Source: CAVUBL01 sp963739795
Lineage (GTDB): Bacteria; Acidobacteriota; Thermoanaerobaculia; Multivoradales; DATKCC01
DNA length: 64,000 bases
NCBI GenBank assembly: GCA_963739795.1
Contig: CAVUBL010000021.1
Span: 124,001-188,000, forward strand
Direction of reading: 5' to 3'
In this document: positions 1 through 9,540 of the stretch, piece after piece
Layout: each line of letters opens with the position of its first letter
Numbering within the stretch: the first letter of the stretch is position 1
The notes under the pieces: generated by a model
Told to the model about the DNA's origin: nothing
Databases searched by the model: none
The model's input: the letters and a program-made list of their open reading frames with translations, nothing else
Position numbers and translations under genes: made by a program

Positions 1-2
1 TG

Positions 3-188
3 TGGATGCCCGACGGCAGGCGGGTGACGGTGGAGGGCGAGGGCCGTCTCGGCGATTTCTTCCGCGACTGTCCGCTGGTGAAGCGCTGGAAGAGCCTCGA
101 AGGGAAGATCGGCGCCTTGGAGCTTTTCGAGAAGGTGCGGGAGGCGAAGGAGGGCAAAGGCGAAGAGGTGCCGGAGGACGGCTCGTGA
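3..188 (+). CDS. C-terminal tail of a gene cut by the left edge; probably RADAR ATPase RdrA
   Basis: An open frame enters from the left edge and stops at 186-188, leaving about 61 charged residues ending in a Glu/Lys-rich tail. No domain can be recognised in so short a piece. The stop overlaps the GTG start of the RdrB-like gene by four bases (GTGA), so the two are almost certainly translationally coupled. In known RADAR loci the gene directly upstream of rdrB is rdrA, a large AAA+ ATPase; assignment to rdrA rests on that position only. The internal ATG at position 6 is probably not the true start, because the frame is open to the edge. Confidence 0.5.
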   Translation, partial: WMPDGRRVTVEGEGRLGDFFRDCPLVKRWKSLEGKIGALELFEKVREAKEGKGEEVPEDGS

Positions 189-3184
189 GGCCTCAGCTCC
201 CCCTGGAGGTCCTCGGGCTCATGGGGCCGATCCTGTCCTGGGTCGAAGGTGGAGAGGAGCTGCGCTTGCCGAAGCAGTGGATCGGCGGGGGCCTGGCGCC
301 CGCCGCCCGGGAACGGGCCTGGCTGATCCGCGAGCTGCCCACCTACTCCTACGACACGGTCGACGAGGTGGTGCGCATGGCCCGCCGTGGCCGGGCGGCG
401 CCATCGAGGCCCAGGGCTTGGACCAGCTCCCGCCCCCGGTGGCGGCTGGAGCCCCCCGAGGACTACTTCCTACCCGATGTCTTTCGGCGCCTCGCGAAGC
501 GATACTTCCGGTGGAGCGGGAGCGACCTCCGTGTCCGGGCGGGCCTCATGGAGGAGGTCCACGAGCTCTCCCTGCGGTTCCCCGTTGGCCACCTCGTCCG
601 CCACGCCCACGCGCGAGCCGTGGCCGCCGGCTTCCTGCGGGCGGAACGGGCGCTCGATCTTCCCGAGCAGCTCAGCGCGCTCCACACCACCTCGCGCGGG
701 CTCAAGACCGTCGTCGACCGGGGGGTCAGCGAGGGGCACCTCCACTTCTGGGGGGTGACGAGCGCTGACGAGGCCTGGGCGGACCATCTCCTCCAGGAGC
801 TCGGCACTGGCATCTTCGAGCGGTTCAGCCCAGCCGAGCTCCGCCTCCTCACTCTGAGCCGCTACGGGGCCCGCCTGCTGGCTCTCGGACTCCTCCACGT
901 GCGACTGGGGCTGGCAGTGGAGCCGCAGCTCCTCTTCTCCCTCCTCGAGCGCCTCGACCGCCTCTACCTCTGCCGGCTCGGGTCGATCGAGGAGTGGCCC
1001 GCGCAACAGGAGCTGCGCCGGGACTTCCAGCACGCCCTCAAGCGAGTCCTGTGGGAGGCCGAGGCGGCCCACTCCGACCCGGAGATCGAGTGGATCCTGC
1101 GCCTTCTGAGCCGGGCGGCGCAGCGCCTGTGGCGGCGGCGCTCGGCCCTTCCCAAGCTGCCCGTGGAGGGGGTGCGCGAGCGGGTCTTCCTGGTCGAGCG
1201 GCTCCACTTCGAGGTCCAGTGGGCCCTACTGACCCTCGGGCCGCGGCTGCGAGAGGAGCCGCCGACCGGGACGACGCAGCGACCGGGCCGGGGAGCCCGG
1301 CCCCGCGAGGTCGAGGATGTCGTGTGGAGCCACGAGACACGGGGCGAGGGGCGCCTGCTCTGGGATTTCCTCCACCAAGCGCTCTTCCGGTATCTGATTT
1401 TCCAGACCCAGCACTGGCAGCTCGCCACCCAGAGCGGCCGGACCACCGGTCTGCGTCAGTTTCGGCGCTTCTACGGCGCCTCGCAGCGAGCGCCTTTCGA
1501 CCGTAAGGGCATTGGGGTGCAGGGGCTGATCGTCGACCGCCTGCGCCGCTCGAGCTCGCTGCGCACGGTCGAGGGTCGCCTGAGCCCTCCGAGACGGGGT
1601 CACCGGGACTTGGTGCCCTGGGTGCTGGGCTATGCCCGGGCGGCGCAGAACGAGCAGCTCGAGCGCTTCGGGCTCGTGATCCACTTCATCAAGGACGCCC
1701 AGCCGACGGGGAGCTCGAGACGCCACGGCTTCGACCGCTTCACCGTGCGCAACGGGCGAGCTCGCCGGCGCACCCGCCGCGCGGCGTTCCAGCTCTTCCG
1801 GCTCCTAGCGGAGCCCCACCCGGTGGTCCCCTTCCTGGTGGGCATCGACGCCGCCAACCTGGAGCTCACCACACCTCCGGAGGTCTTCGCCCCAGCCTTC
1901 CGCTTCCTGCGGGAGTACCCGATCGAGCTCCAGCGGGCCTCGGCCCGCACCGACCGCTACGGCACCCAGGCGGCGGTTCGGTCCTTGGTCGAAGACCGGC
2001 GCCTTGGGATGACGTACCACGTGGGCGAGGACTTCCGGCACCTGCTCTCCGGCCTGCGCGCGGTCGCCGAGACCATGCAGTTCCTCCGGCCGGCGCCGGG
2101 CGACCGGCTGGGGCACGCCCTGGTTTTGGGCCTGGATCCGGGAGTCTGGGCCGGCCAGACCGGCTTCCAGGCGGTGGTCTCGATCCAGGAGTGGCTCGAC
2201 ACGTTGGTTTGGGTGCACCACTTCCTGGGGCCCGGTCACGACGTGCTGGGTGAGCTCCAGGTGGAGGACTCGATCCAGCGGCTGAGCTGGGAGATCTACG
2301 GGGTGAGCGCTCGCCAGGCCGGCCGCAGCGACCGGAGCTGGTCCCCCCTCACGCTGTTCGACGCCTGGCGGCTGCGGCAGCTCGATCCCTATTCGATCGA
2401 CCTGGGTTGCCTCGAACGCGGCGAGTGCCAGTTGCGGCCCCTGCAGCGCTTCGGCCCGGAGCGCTGGCGTTGGGCGTATATCCAGACCCGGGTCCTGAGG
2501 GAGTGCCAGCGCCACGTCGGGTCGAGCGCGGCGTACCGGCTGCTGGGTTGGTACTGGTACGACGAGCAGGCCCGACGCCGGGGCGAGCGGGTGATCACGG
2601 TGGACATGCAGGAGCGGGCGGAGCTGTGGCTCGATCTGTGCCGCGAGGTTCAGGAGAAAATGGTGCGCACGGTCGAAGAGCGGCAGCTCGTCATCGAAGT
2701 CAACCCGTCGTCGAACCGGCTGATCGGGCCCATGCCGAGCTACGAGGACCATCCGATCTTCCACCTGACCCTCGACGAGGAGAACCACCTCGCGCGGCGC
2801 GTGCGGGTGACCGTGAACACGGACGATCCCGGCGTGTTCAACACCTCCCTCGCCCACGAGTACTACCTGCTGGGCGAGATCCAGCTCCGCCGGGGAGTGC
2901 CGGAGGCCGAGGTCGTCAACTGGCTGGACTGGCTCCGGCGCAACGGCAACGACTACACCTTCGTGCGTATTCTCCCGGAGGCCCGGGATCCCCGGGTCAA
3001 GGAGGTGCTGCGCGCGCTCCAGAGGCAGCGGCGGAGCCTCCAGCGGCGCATGGAGGGTGACGGGCCCTGGCCGGAGTTCTGGGGCTGGTTTCGAGGGGAC
3101 GAGCTGGTGCCCGGCCGAGAGGGCGAGCCCGGGATGACGGCGCCGCTGCCCGGCTCGCGCCCCTCGGCCGAGGGGGCGCGGTGA
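185..3184 (+). CDS. rdrB: RdrB-like adenosine deaminase of a RADAR anti-phage system
   Basis: A 999-residue protein with the metal-dependent adenosine deaminase motifs spread over a much longer chain than a housekeeping ADA (about 340 residues). Visible are an HxH pair in SEGHLHFWG (His185, His187), HVGED (His612, Glu615), the RLGHA motif (His644), EVNPSSNRL in place of the usual E-C-P-T-S-N, and the metal-binding NTDDP at 878-882. Long insertions between the first HxH and the rest match RdrB, which forms large assemblies with RdrA and deaminates adenosine or ATP during phage infection (established for the family). The GTG at 185 is chosen because it overlaps the previous stop; an open frame continues upstream to the edge but shadows the other gene. 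The next gene overlaps by four bases. Confidence 0.82.
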   Translation: MRPQLPLEVLGLMGPILSWVEGGEELRLPKQWIGGGLAPAARERAWLIRELPTYSYDTVDEVVRMARRGRAAPSRPRAWTSSRPRWRLEPPEDYFLPDVFRRLAKRYFRWSGSDLRVRAGLMEEVHELSLRFPVGHLVRHAHARAVAAGFLRAERALDLPEQLSALHTTSRGLKTVVDRGVSEGHLHFWGVTSADEAWADHLLQELGTGIFERFSPAELRLLTLSRYGARLLALGLLHVRLGLAVEPQLLFSLLERLDRLYLCRLGSIEEWPAQQELRRDFQHALKRVLWEAEAAHSDPEIEWILRLLSRAAQRLWRRRSALPKLPVEGVRERVFLVERLHFEVQWALLTLGPRLREEPPTGTTQRPGRGARPREVEDVVWSHETRGEGRLLWDFLHQALFRYLIFQTQHWQLATQSGRTTGLRQFRRFYGASQRAPFDRKGIGVQGLIVDRLRRSSSLRTVEGRLSPPRRGHRDLVPWVLGYARAAQNEQLERFGLVIHFIKDAQPTGSSRRHGFDRFTVRNGRARRRTRRAAFQLFRLLAEPHPVVPFLVGIDAANLELTTPPEVFAPAFRFLREYPIELQRASARTDRYGTQAAVRSLVEDRRLGMTYHVGEDFRHLLSGLRAVAETMQFLRPAPGDRLGHALVLGLDPGVWAGQTGFQAVVSIQEWLDTLVWVHHFLGPGHDVLGELQVEDSIQRLSWEIYGVSARQAGRSDRSWSPLTLFDAWRLRQLDPYSIDLGCLERGECQLRPLQRFGPERWRWAYIQTRVLRECQRHVGSSAAYRLLGWYWYDEQARRRGERVITVDMQERAELWLDLCREVQEKMVRTVEERQLVIEVNPSSNRLIGPMPSYEDHPIFHLTLDEENHLARRVRVTVNTDDPGVFNTSLAHEYYLLGEIQLRRGVPEAEVVNWLDWLRRNGNDYTFVRILPEARDPRVKEVLRALQRQRRSLQRRMEGDGPWPEFWGWFRGDELVPGREGEPGMTAPLPGSRPSAEGAR

Positions 3185-3783
3185 GGACCACCAACCTGTT
3201 CGTAGAGCTCCTGGTCATCGGGTTCGGAGCGGCCTCGTGGGTCGGCCTTCTCGCGATGGCGCTCTTCGGCGTGCCGCCGTTGTCGGTCGCTCTCTCCGCC
3301 GAGGCCCTCGTGGCGGCGACGCCTCTCGTCTACCTGCTGGGGATCTTGATGGACCGGGCCGCCGACTGGACCTTCGAGAAGCTCTGGGAGGAGAAGCTGC
3401 TCGCGGCAAAGACGGGAGGGAAGCTATTCTCGAGCGTGGAGGAGTACTACGAATGCCGACGTTACATCCTGAATCACTCCCCGGCCCTGGCGAAGGAGCT
3501 TGAGTACGGCAGGAGCCGATTGAGGATCTGCCGGGGGTGGACGCTCGACGCCGCACTCGCCGCCGTCGCGCTGAACGTCTTCATCTGGGTCAAGCTGAGC
3601 GCCGGGGCCGTCGCGTGTCGCCTCTCGCTCTTCGGTACCGCGGGGTGTCTGCTCCTGGCCTGGGGTTCGCAGCGGGCGTGGCGGAGCCTGGCCTCGAAGC
3701 AGTACGACAAGATCGCCCGGCAGGGCAAGTATCTGATGGACCGGGACGCGACCGTGCCGCCGCCGGCGACTTCACAGGTGTGA
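3181..3783 (+). CDS. Four-helix membrane accessory protein of the RADAR locus
   Basis: A 200-residue protein starting at a GTG that overlaps the rdrB stop by four bases. Two hydrophobic segments lie near residues 7-30 and 34-58, then a charged cytoplasmic-looking stretch (about 60-118, with YYECRRYILNHSP), then two more hydrophobic segments near 119-140 and 142-163. Described RADAR loci often carry a small membrane protein, either SLATT-type or Csx27-like (RdrC/RdrD). Size, topology and position fit such an accessory, but I cannot tell which family from sequence alone. It probably acts at the inner membrane together with RdrA/RdrB. Confidence 0.65.
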   Translation: MRTTNLFVELLVIGFGAASWVGLLAMALFGVPPLSVALSAEALVAATPLVYLLGILMDRAADWTFEKLWEEKLLAAKTGGKLFSSVEEYYECRRYILNHSPALAKELEYGRSRLRICRGWTLDAALAAVALNVFIWVKLSAGAVACRLSLFGTAGCLLLAWGSQRAWRSLASKQYDKIARQGKYLMDRDATVPPPATSQV

Positions 3784-3796
3784 CATCGTCGGTTCC

Positions 3797-5227
3797 ATGG
3801 CCGGGGGATGGGACGCCGTCGTCGTGGGCTCCGGGCCGAACGGGCTGGCCGCGGCCGTCGCCCTGGCGCGGGCCGGGCGCTCGGTGCGGGTGATCGAGGG
3901 CGCGGCCGAGCCGGGGGGCGGCACCCGGAGCGCCGAGCTCACCCTCCCGGGCTTCCTCCACGACGTCTGCTCGGCGGTCCATCCCATGGCCGCCGGTTCC
4001 CCCTTCTTCCGGGAGCTGCCCCTGGCCGAGCACGGTCTGACCTTCCTCCAGCCGGAGATCCCTCTGGCCCATCCTCTGGACGACGGCTCCGCGGCGGTCC
4101 TCGAGCGCTCCCTCGAAGCCACCGCCCGCGGTCTCGATGCCTCCGGCACCGGCGACGGCGCCGCCTGGCGCCGCCTGATGGCACCCCTGGCCGAGGGCTG
4201 GGAGCTCCTGGCGCCGGAGCTCCTGGCCCCGTTCCACTGGCCGCGCTCGCCCCTCGCCCTGGCGCGCTTCGGTCTGCGGGCGGTGCGGTCGGCGGCCGGC
4301 CTCGCCCGCTCGGCCTTTCGGGGCGAGGCGGCGCGGGCGCTCTTCGCCGGGCTCGGAGGCCACTCGATGCTCCCTCTCGAGCGCTCCCCGTCGGCGGCCA
4401 TCGCCCTGGTGCTGGGTGCGGCGGGCCACGCCGTCGGCTGGCCGATTCCCCGGGGCGGCTCGCGGGCCATCTCCCGGGCCCTGGTGGGCGTCCTCGAAGC
4501 GCTGGGCGGAGAGGTCGAGACCGGGCGCTGGGTGAAGGCGATGTCGGACCTCCCTCCAGCCCGGGCCTACCTTTTCGACCTCACGCCCCGACAGCTCCTG
4601 GCGATCGCCGGCTCGGACCTGCCCGCCGGCTATCGGCGCCGCCTCGCCGGATACCGCTACGGGCCGGGGGTGTTCAAGGTGGACTGGGCCCTCTCCGGAC
4701 CGATCCCCTGGCGGGCCGAGGCGTGCCGCCGGGCGGGGACCCTCCATTTGGGTGGCACGTGGAGGGAGATTGCTGCCGCCGAGGCCGAGGTGTGGCGGGG
4801 CACGGCCGCCGAGCGCCCCTACGTGCTCCTCGCCCAGCCGACCGTCGTCGACCCCGAACGCGCCCCCGCCGGCCGCCATGTGGCCTGGGCCTACTGCCAC
4901 GTTCCGGCCGGCTCCACCGAGGACCGCACCGCCGCCATCGAGGCCCAGGTGGAGCGGTTCGCCCCCGGATTCCGCGATCTCGTCCTGGCTCGCCACACCT
5001 TCACCGCCGCCGCCATGGAGACCTACGATCCCAACTACGTGGGCGGCGACATCAACGGTGGGGTCCAGGACCTGGGGCAGCTCTTCACCCGCCCCGTGGC
5101 CCGGCGGATCCCGTACTCCACGCCCAACCCGAGCCTCTGGATCTGCTCCTCGGCGACCCCTCCCGGCGGCGGCGTCCACGGCATGTGCGGGTACCACGCC
5201 GCCCGGGCGCTGCTGAGTGGCGGGTAG
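3797..5227 (+). CDS. FAD-dependent oxidoreductase, phytoene desaturase/PYROXD2-like
   Basis: A 476-residue protein opening with a Rossmann dinucleotide motif GSGPNG at residues 11-16, followed by an acidic residue at the end of the second strand and a GGG turn (EPGGGTRS), as in the phytoene desaturase/amine oxidase superfamily. The C-terminus has the second FAD contact region, LWICSSATPPGGGVHGMCG. Length and motifs fit the PYROXD2-like branch; the substrate is unknown. It begins 13 bases after the RADAR accessory gene, but its metabolic character suggests an ordinary genomic neighbour rather than a defence component. Confidence 0.8.
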   Translation: MAGGWDAVVVGSGPNGLAAAVALARAGRSVRVIEGAAEPGGGTRSAELTLPGFLHDVCSAVHPMAAGSPFFRELPLAEHGLTFLQPEIPLAHPLDDGSAAVLERSLEATARGLDASGTGDGAAWRRLMAPLAEGWELLAPELLAPFHWPRSPLALARFGLRAVRSAAGLARSAFRGEAARALFAGLGGHSMLPLERSPSAAIALVLGAAGHAVGWPIPRGGSRAISRALVGVLEALGGEVETGRWVKAMSDLPPARAYLFDLTPRQLLAIAGSDLPAGYRRRLAGYRYGPGVFKVDWALSGPIPWRAEACRRAGTLHLGGTWREIAAAEAEVWRGTAAERPYVLLAQPTVVDPERAPAGRHVAWAYCHVPAGSTEDRTAAIEAQVERFAPGFRDLVLARHTFTAAAMETYDPNYVGGDINGGVQDLGQLFTRPVARRIPYSTPNPSLWICSSATPPGGGVHGMCGYHAARALLSGG

Positions 5228-5319
5228 TAAGTCGTTTGTCATCAGCGTCTTGCCGGGTGCGGTACCATCTTGGGCGGGCAGGGCTGGCACGAGTCCAGCT
5301 TCCATCTCCAGCTTCCAAC

Positions 5320-7233
5320 ATGTCGAACCGCGACACCCAGAGCGAGCCCGGCTACGCGCCCATCGGCGACTACGCCCTCATCGGGGACTGCCGGAGCGCC
5401 GCCCTGGTCTCGAACCGGGGCTCGATCGACTGGCTCTGCCTGCCGCGCTTCGACTCGCCGTCGCTGTTCGCCGCCATCCTCGACCGGGAGAAGGGTGGGC
5501 GCTTCGCCGTCCGGCCCGCGGCCGGGTTCGAGGCGACCCGGCGCTACGTGCCCGACACCAACGTCCTCGAGACCACCTTCACCACCGAGACCGGGCGGGT
5601 CCGCCTGCTCGATCTCTTTCCGGTGGCCTCGGAGGAGGAGAAGGAGCGGGTGCTCCTGCCCGAGCGCCAGGTGCTGCGCGCGGTCGAGTGCCTCGACGGC
5701 GAGGTGGAGGTGGAAGTAGTGTGCGATCCGCGTCCCGAGTACGGCCTGGAGATCCCGCGCCTCACCGACCGGGGAGCCCTCGGCTTCTGGTACGAGCACG
5801 CCGCCGCGGCCCTGTGCCTGCGCAGCGAGATCCCCGTCGCCGAGCGCGAGGGCCTACCCGGCGTCCGGGGCTCCGAGACCCTCCGGGCCGGCGAGCGGCG
5901 CTACGTCTCCATCACCTTCACCGACGGGGAGCCGGCGGTCCTGCCGACGTTCGGGGAGGAGGCCGAACGCCGGATCGAGTCGAGCCTCGAGTGGTGGCGC
6001 CGGTGGGCGGCGACCTGCCGCTACGACGGCCCGCACCGCGACCACGTGGTGCGTAGCGCCCTCGCCCTCAAGCTCCTCACCTTCGCCCCGTCGGGGGCCG
6101 TGGTGGCGGCGCCGACCACCTCGCTGCCCGAGGCGATCGGCGGCCCGCGCAACTGGGACTACCGCTACTGCTGGCTGCGCGACGCCTCAGTGACCCTCCA
6201 GGCGTTCCTCGATCTGCGGCTCCACGAGGAGGCGGACGCCTTCCTGTCCTGGATCGTCCACTCGACCCGGCTCACCCGCCCCGAGCTCCAGATCCTCTAC
6301 GACGTCCACGGCGAGACCCGGATCGACGAGCGCGAGCTCGGCCACTTAGAGGGGTACCGGGGGTCGCGGCCGGTGCGGGTGGGAAACGCCGCCAAGAACC
6401 AGCTCCAGCTCGACGTCTACGGCGAGGTGATCGATGCGGCGGCCCAGTACGTGCGCCGCGGCTTCCACCTCAACTCGGCGACCGCCGAGGCGCTCGCCAG
6501 CCTGGGCCGGACGGTGGTCCGCCGCTGGCGCGAGCCGGACGAGGGGATCTGGGAGGTCCGCTCCGGCCGCCGCCACCACACGTACTCGAAGGTCATGTGC
6601 TGGGTCGCCCTGGACCGCCTGCTGGAGCTCGACGAGGCGGGCGAGATCGAGGCCCCGCGGGGGAGCTACGAATCCGAGTGCCGGGCGATCCGCGAAGAGG
6701 TCGAGCGCCGCGGCTTCAACGAGGAGCTGGGCTGTTACACGAGCACCTTCGGGGGCGATCAGGTGGACGCGAGCCTCCTGCTCCTGGCCCGCTACGGGTA
6801 CGCCGACGCCACCTCGGAGCGCATGCGCGGAACCACCCGCCGGATCGAGGAGCGGCTGGGCACCTCCGGCCTCCTGTACCGCTACCGGAGCCTCGACGAC
6901 GGGCTCGCGGGCGGCGAAGGGGCCTTCGGCATCGCCAGCTTCTGGCACGTGGACTGCCTGTGCCGAGAGGGGCGTCGCGACGAGGCCGAGGCGATCTTCG
7001 ACCGCCTGTGCGAACGGGCGAACGACGTGGGTCTCTACGGCGAGGAGATCGACCCGGAGTCCGGCGAATGCCTGGGCAACTTCCCCCAGGCGTTCACCCA
7101 CGCCGGCCTGATCGACGCGGCCTTGACCCTCGAAGCGTCTCGCGGCCAGGGGCCCGCGGCGCGCGAGGACTCCGGGGTCGGGCCGGCCGCCACCGGCACG
7201 GGCGGCTCCGGCGCAAGAGAGGAGCTCGAATGA
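5320..7233 (+). CDS. Glycoside hydrolase family 15 protein (glucoamylase or trehalase type)
   Basis: A 637-residue cytoplasmic-looking protein, typical length for bacterial GH15. The N-terminal beta-rich domain has IGDYALIGDCRSAALVSNRG and the catalytic (alpha/alpha)6 barrel carries GPRNWDYRYCWLRDAS, HLEGYRGSRPVRVGNAA, YGEVIDA and the C-terminal NFPQAFTHAGLI, all hallmarks of the family. GH15 enzymes of this architecture hydrolyse alpha-1,4-glucans or, in some lineages, trehalose. The nearby trehalose-6-phosphate synthase and glycogen phosphorylase make either substrate plausible. The frame is open far upstream, but the ATG at 5320 begins the conserved domain. Its stop overlaps the next ATG (ATGA). 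Confidence 0.88.
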   Translation: MSNRDTQSEPGYAPIGDYALIGDCRSAALVSNRGSIDWLCLPRFDSPSLFAAILDREKGGRFAVRPAAGFEATRRYVPDTNVLETTFTTETGRVRLLDLFPVASEEEKERVLLPERQVLRAVECLDGEVEVEVVCDPRPEYGLEIPRLTDRGALGFWYEHAAAALCLRSEIPVAEREGLPGVRGSETLRAGERRYVSITFTDGEPAVLPTFGEEAERRIESSLEWWRRWAATCRYDGPHRDHVVRSALALKLLTFAPSGAVVAAPTTSLPEAIGGPRNWDYRYCWLRDASVTLQAFLDLRLHEEADAFLSWIVHSTRLTRPELQILYDVHGETRIDERELGHLEGYRGSRPVRVGNAAKNQLQLDVYGEVIDAAAQYVRRGFHLNSATAEALASLGRTVVRRWREPDEGIWEVRSGRRHHTYSKVMCWVALDRLLELDEAGEIEAPRGSYESECRAIREEVERRGFNEELGCYTSTFGGDQVDASLLLLARYGYADATSERMRGTTRRIEERLGTSGLLYRYRSLDDGLAGGEGAFGIASFWHVDCLCREGRRDEAEAIFDRLCERANDVGLYGEEIDPESGECLGNFPQAFTHAGLIDAALTLEASRGQGPAAREDSGVGPAATGTGGSGAREELE

Positions 7234-7709
7234 ACGTGGGAAGCACGCTGCTCTGGGGATTCCTGGCCACCGTCGTGATGGCGATCACCATGGAGGCGAG
7301 CCAGGGGCTGGGCCTCTCGCGGATGAGCATGCCGGTCATCCTCGGCACCATGTTCACCGCCGACCGCCGCCGGGCGCCGATCTACGGCTTCGTGGTGCAC
7401 CTGGTCAACGGCTGGGCCTTCGCCTTCGTCTACGCCCTGGTCTTCGAGAGCCTCGGGCAGGCGAGCTGGTGGATCGGAGCGATCCTCGGGGGCCTCCACG
7501 GCCTGGCGACCCTCCTGCTCGTCGTGCCGTTGATCCCCGGCCTCCACCCGCGGATGGCGAGCGAGACGACCGGTCCCGAGCCCACCCGCGCCCTCGAGCC
7601 CCCGGGCTTCATGGCCCTGAACTACGGCCGGCGCACGCCCCTCGTCACCCTTCTCGCCCACGTGCTCTACGGTGTGGTGATGGGGGCGTTCTACCACCTG
7701 GCGGGTTAG
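7230..7709 (+). CDS. Small integral membrane protein of unknown function
   Basis: A 159-residue protein translationally coupled to the GH15 gene by an ATGA overlap. Hydrophobic segments cover approximately residues 5-25, 50-70, 75-100 and 137-157, with a hydrophilic proline-rich loop around 108-125. I recognise no catalytic motif. The coupling suggests co-expression with the GH15 enzyme, but a functional link is not visible. A 109-base gap without coding features separates it from the next gene. Confidence 0.72.
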   Translation: MNVGSTLLWGFLATVVMAITMEASQGLGLSRMSMPVILGTMFTADRRRAPIYGFVVHLVNGWAFAFVYALVFESLGQASWWIGAILGGLHGLATLLLVVPLIPGLHPRMASETTGPEPTRALEPPGFMALNYGRRTPLVTLLAHVLYGVVMGAFYHLAG

Positions 7710-7818
7710 GCGGGCGGCGCCCGGCGGCCGGGGTGTACACTCGCGCAAGAACGATCACCGAGTGGCTCCCCCCTGGGATCCTTCCCTGGCAGCTCTTCCC
7801 CGATAGAGGAGGCGTGCG

Positions 7819-9444
7819 ATGCGTAGGTTGAGACTCGGTACGGGGGCGCTGGTGGGAGCTCTCGTCACCGCCCCCCTGATCGCGGTCATGGCGCTGGCCT
7901 ACCGGCTGGCGAGGCTCCCGTTCTCCCCCTTCGACTTCTTCGACTGGGTCACCCGGGTGCTTCCCGGCAAGCTGGTGACCTTCGGCATCGACTCCATGCT
8001 CTGGACGATGCAGAAGGTCGGCCTCAACGTCGCCGACTCGGCCAAGACCGCCGAGCGCTCTGTGGCCGTGATCCAGTTCTTCGTGGTGGGGGTGGTGGTG
8101 GCGGCGCTGTTCTTCGCCGTCCTGGCCAGGCGCCGCAGCCGCCCCGGCGCGGTAGCCGGCCTGGTGGTGGGCATCCTCCTCGGCGCGCCCATGGCGGTCC
8201 TCGCCGTCACCATCGGCCAGTCGCCGGTCGCACCGGCGCTCTCGATCCTCTGGCTGGCGGTCCTCTACCTGGCGTGGGGGTGGGCTCTGTCCTGGGGATT
8301 CCGGCGGACGGTACCGGCCGGGGCTCCGGAGGTCGTGGAGAGCGCCGAGGTCCAGTCCCTCGACCGGCGGCGCTTCCTGATCCGCCTGGGGGCGGCGAGC
8401 GCCGTGGTGACGGTCGCCGGGGCCGGCGTGGCCGAGCTCCTGAACCTGCGCGAGGGCGGCGGGGGCGGCGGCTCGCGAGGCGGCGCGCAGGCGACGGTCA
8501 ACGGCAGGGGCGAGCCCTTCCCGAACGCCGGCGACCCGGTGGTGCCGGCGCCCGGCACGCGCCCCGAGTACACGCCCCTCGATGACTTCTACAACGTCTT
8601 CATCCGCACCGAGCCGACGGTGATCGACGGCGACTCCTGGGAGCTGGCGGTGACCGGTCTGGTGGACAACCCCCTCCACCTCGAGCTCGACGATTTCCGC
8701 AACCGCTACCCCTCCCGGGACCAGTACGTGACGATCTCCTGCATCTCCGGGCGGATCGGCACCGGGCTCATCAGCACCACGATGTGGACCGGCGTGCCGC
8801 TCCAGACCGTGCTCGACGAGGCCGGCGTCCAGGCCGGAGCCAAGTTCCTCCACATCCACTCGGGCGACGGCTACTACGAGACCGTCGATCTCGACCTAGT
8901 GGCCCAGGACCCGCGGATCCTGCTCTGCCACGCCTGGGACGGCAAGCCCCTGCCCGTACGCCACGGCTTCCCCCTGCGCATCTGGATTCCGGACCGCTAC
9001 GGCATGAAGCAGCCGAAGTGGATCACCGCCATCGAGGTCTCGGCCGACTACGTGCCCGGCTACTGGGTGAAGCGGGGCTGGGACCGGGTGGCGCGGGTCA
9101 AGGCCACCTCGGTGATCGACACGGTGGCGGTCAAGTCGGCCCACCGGGAGGGCGGGCGGATGCTGGTGCCGGTGGGCGGCATCGCCTTCTCCGGCGCCAA
9201 GGGGATCTCGAAGGTGGAAGTGAAGGTCGACGACGGGCCCTGGACGGAGGCCAAGCTGCGTAAGCCGCTGTCCGACACCACGTGGGTGATGTGGCGCTAC
9301 GACTGGCCGCTGGAGGCGGGCCATCACAACTTCACGGTGCGCTGCTACGACGGTGACGGCACGCCCCAGATCGCCACCCCCCACGCCCAAAGGCCCAGCG
9401 GCGCGACGGGCCTGGACCACGAGACGGCCAACGTCAAGGCGTAG
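7819..9444 (+). CDS. Membrane-anchored sulfite-oxidase-fold molybdopterin oxidoreductase
   Basis: A 541-residue protein. Residues about 10-30, 90-110, 115-135 and 140-160 are hydrophobic, and a twin-arginine-like sequence (RRRFLIRLGAASA, from Arg183) precedes a further hydrophobic stretch. The soluble part is the oxidoreductase molybdopterin-binding domain of the sulfite oxidase/MsrP superfamily; Cys308 in TISCISGRIG is the expected Mo-ligand cysteine. A C-terminal Ig-like dimerisation domain follows (about 440-530). It probably works on the periplasmic face as an electron donor or acceptor; the substrate cannot be inferred. The start at 7819 lies behind a GGAGG (7808-7812). Confidence 0.82.
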   Translation: MRRLRLGTGALVGALVTAPLIAVMALAYRLARLPFSPFDFFDWVTRVLPGKLVTFGIDSMLWTMQKVGLNVADSAKTAERSVAVIQFFVVGVVVAALFFAVLARRRSRPGAVAGLVVGILLGAPMAVLAVTIGQSPVAPALSILWLAVLYLAWGWALSWGFRRTVPAGAPEVVESAEVQSLDRRRFLIRLGAASAVVTVAGAGVAELLNLREGGGGGGSRGGAQATVNGRGEPFPNAGDPVVPAPGTRPEYTPLDDFYNVFIRTEPTVIDGDSWELAVTGLVDNPLHLELDDFRNRYPSRDQYVTISCISGRIGTGLISTTMWTGVPLQTVLDEAGVQAGAKFLHIHSGDGYYETVDLDLVAQDPRILLCHAWDGKPLPVRHGFPLRIWIPDRYGMKQPKWITAIEVSADYVPGYWVKRGWDRVARVKATSVIDTVAVKSAHREGGRMLVPVGGIAFSGAKGISKVEVKVDDGPWTEAKLRKPLSDTTWVMWRYDWPLEAGHHNFTVRCYDGDGTPQIATPHAQRPSGATGLDHETANVKA

Positions 9445-9540
9445 ACCCCGCGCCCCGGCAGCGCGGCCGTCGATCTCAGGAATCGCCCGCAGGCCCTCGA
9501 AGCCGACCTCCGAGGCCGCCCCCGCGCCGCGCCCCGTCCG

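Noticed and set aside
2..184. Extension of the rdrB frame upstream to the window edge
   Set aside because: It lies opposite a protein-like frame ending at 188, is rich in Arg/Gly as expected of a shifted frame in GC-rich DNA, and GTG 185 has the coupled-overlap position.
1805..2857. Large antisense frames over rdrB, and similar ones over glgP, GH57 and other genes
   Set aside because: They mirror the codon pattern of strongly supported sense genes in high-GC DNA and show no domain or start signal of their own.
3808..5319. Long plus-strand frame running from the FAD oxidoreductase into the GH15 gene
   Set aside because: The part before 5320 is an Arg/Pro/Gly-rich shadow of the oxidoreductase; the conserved GH15 domain begins at 5320.
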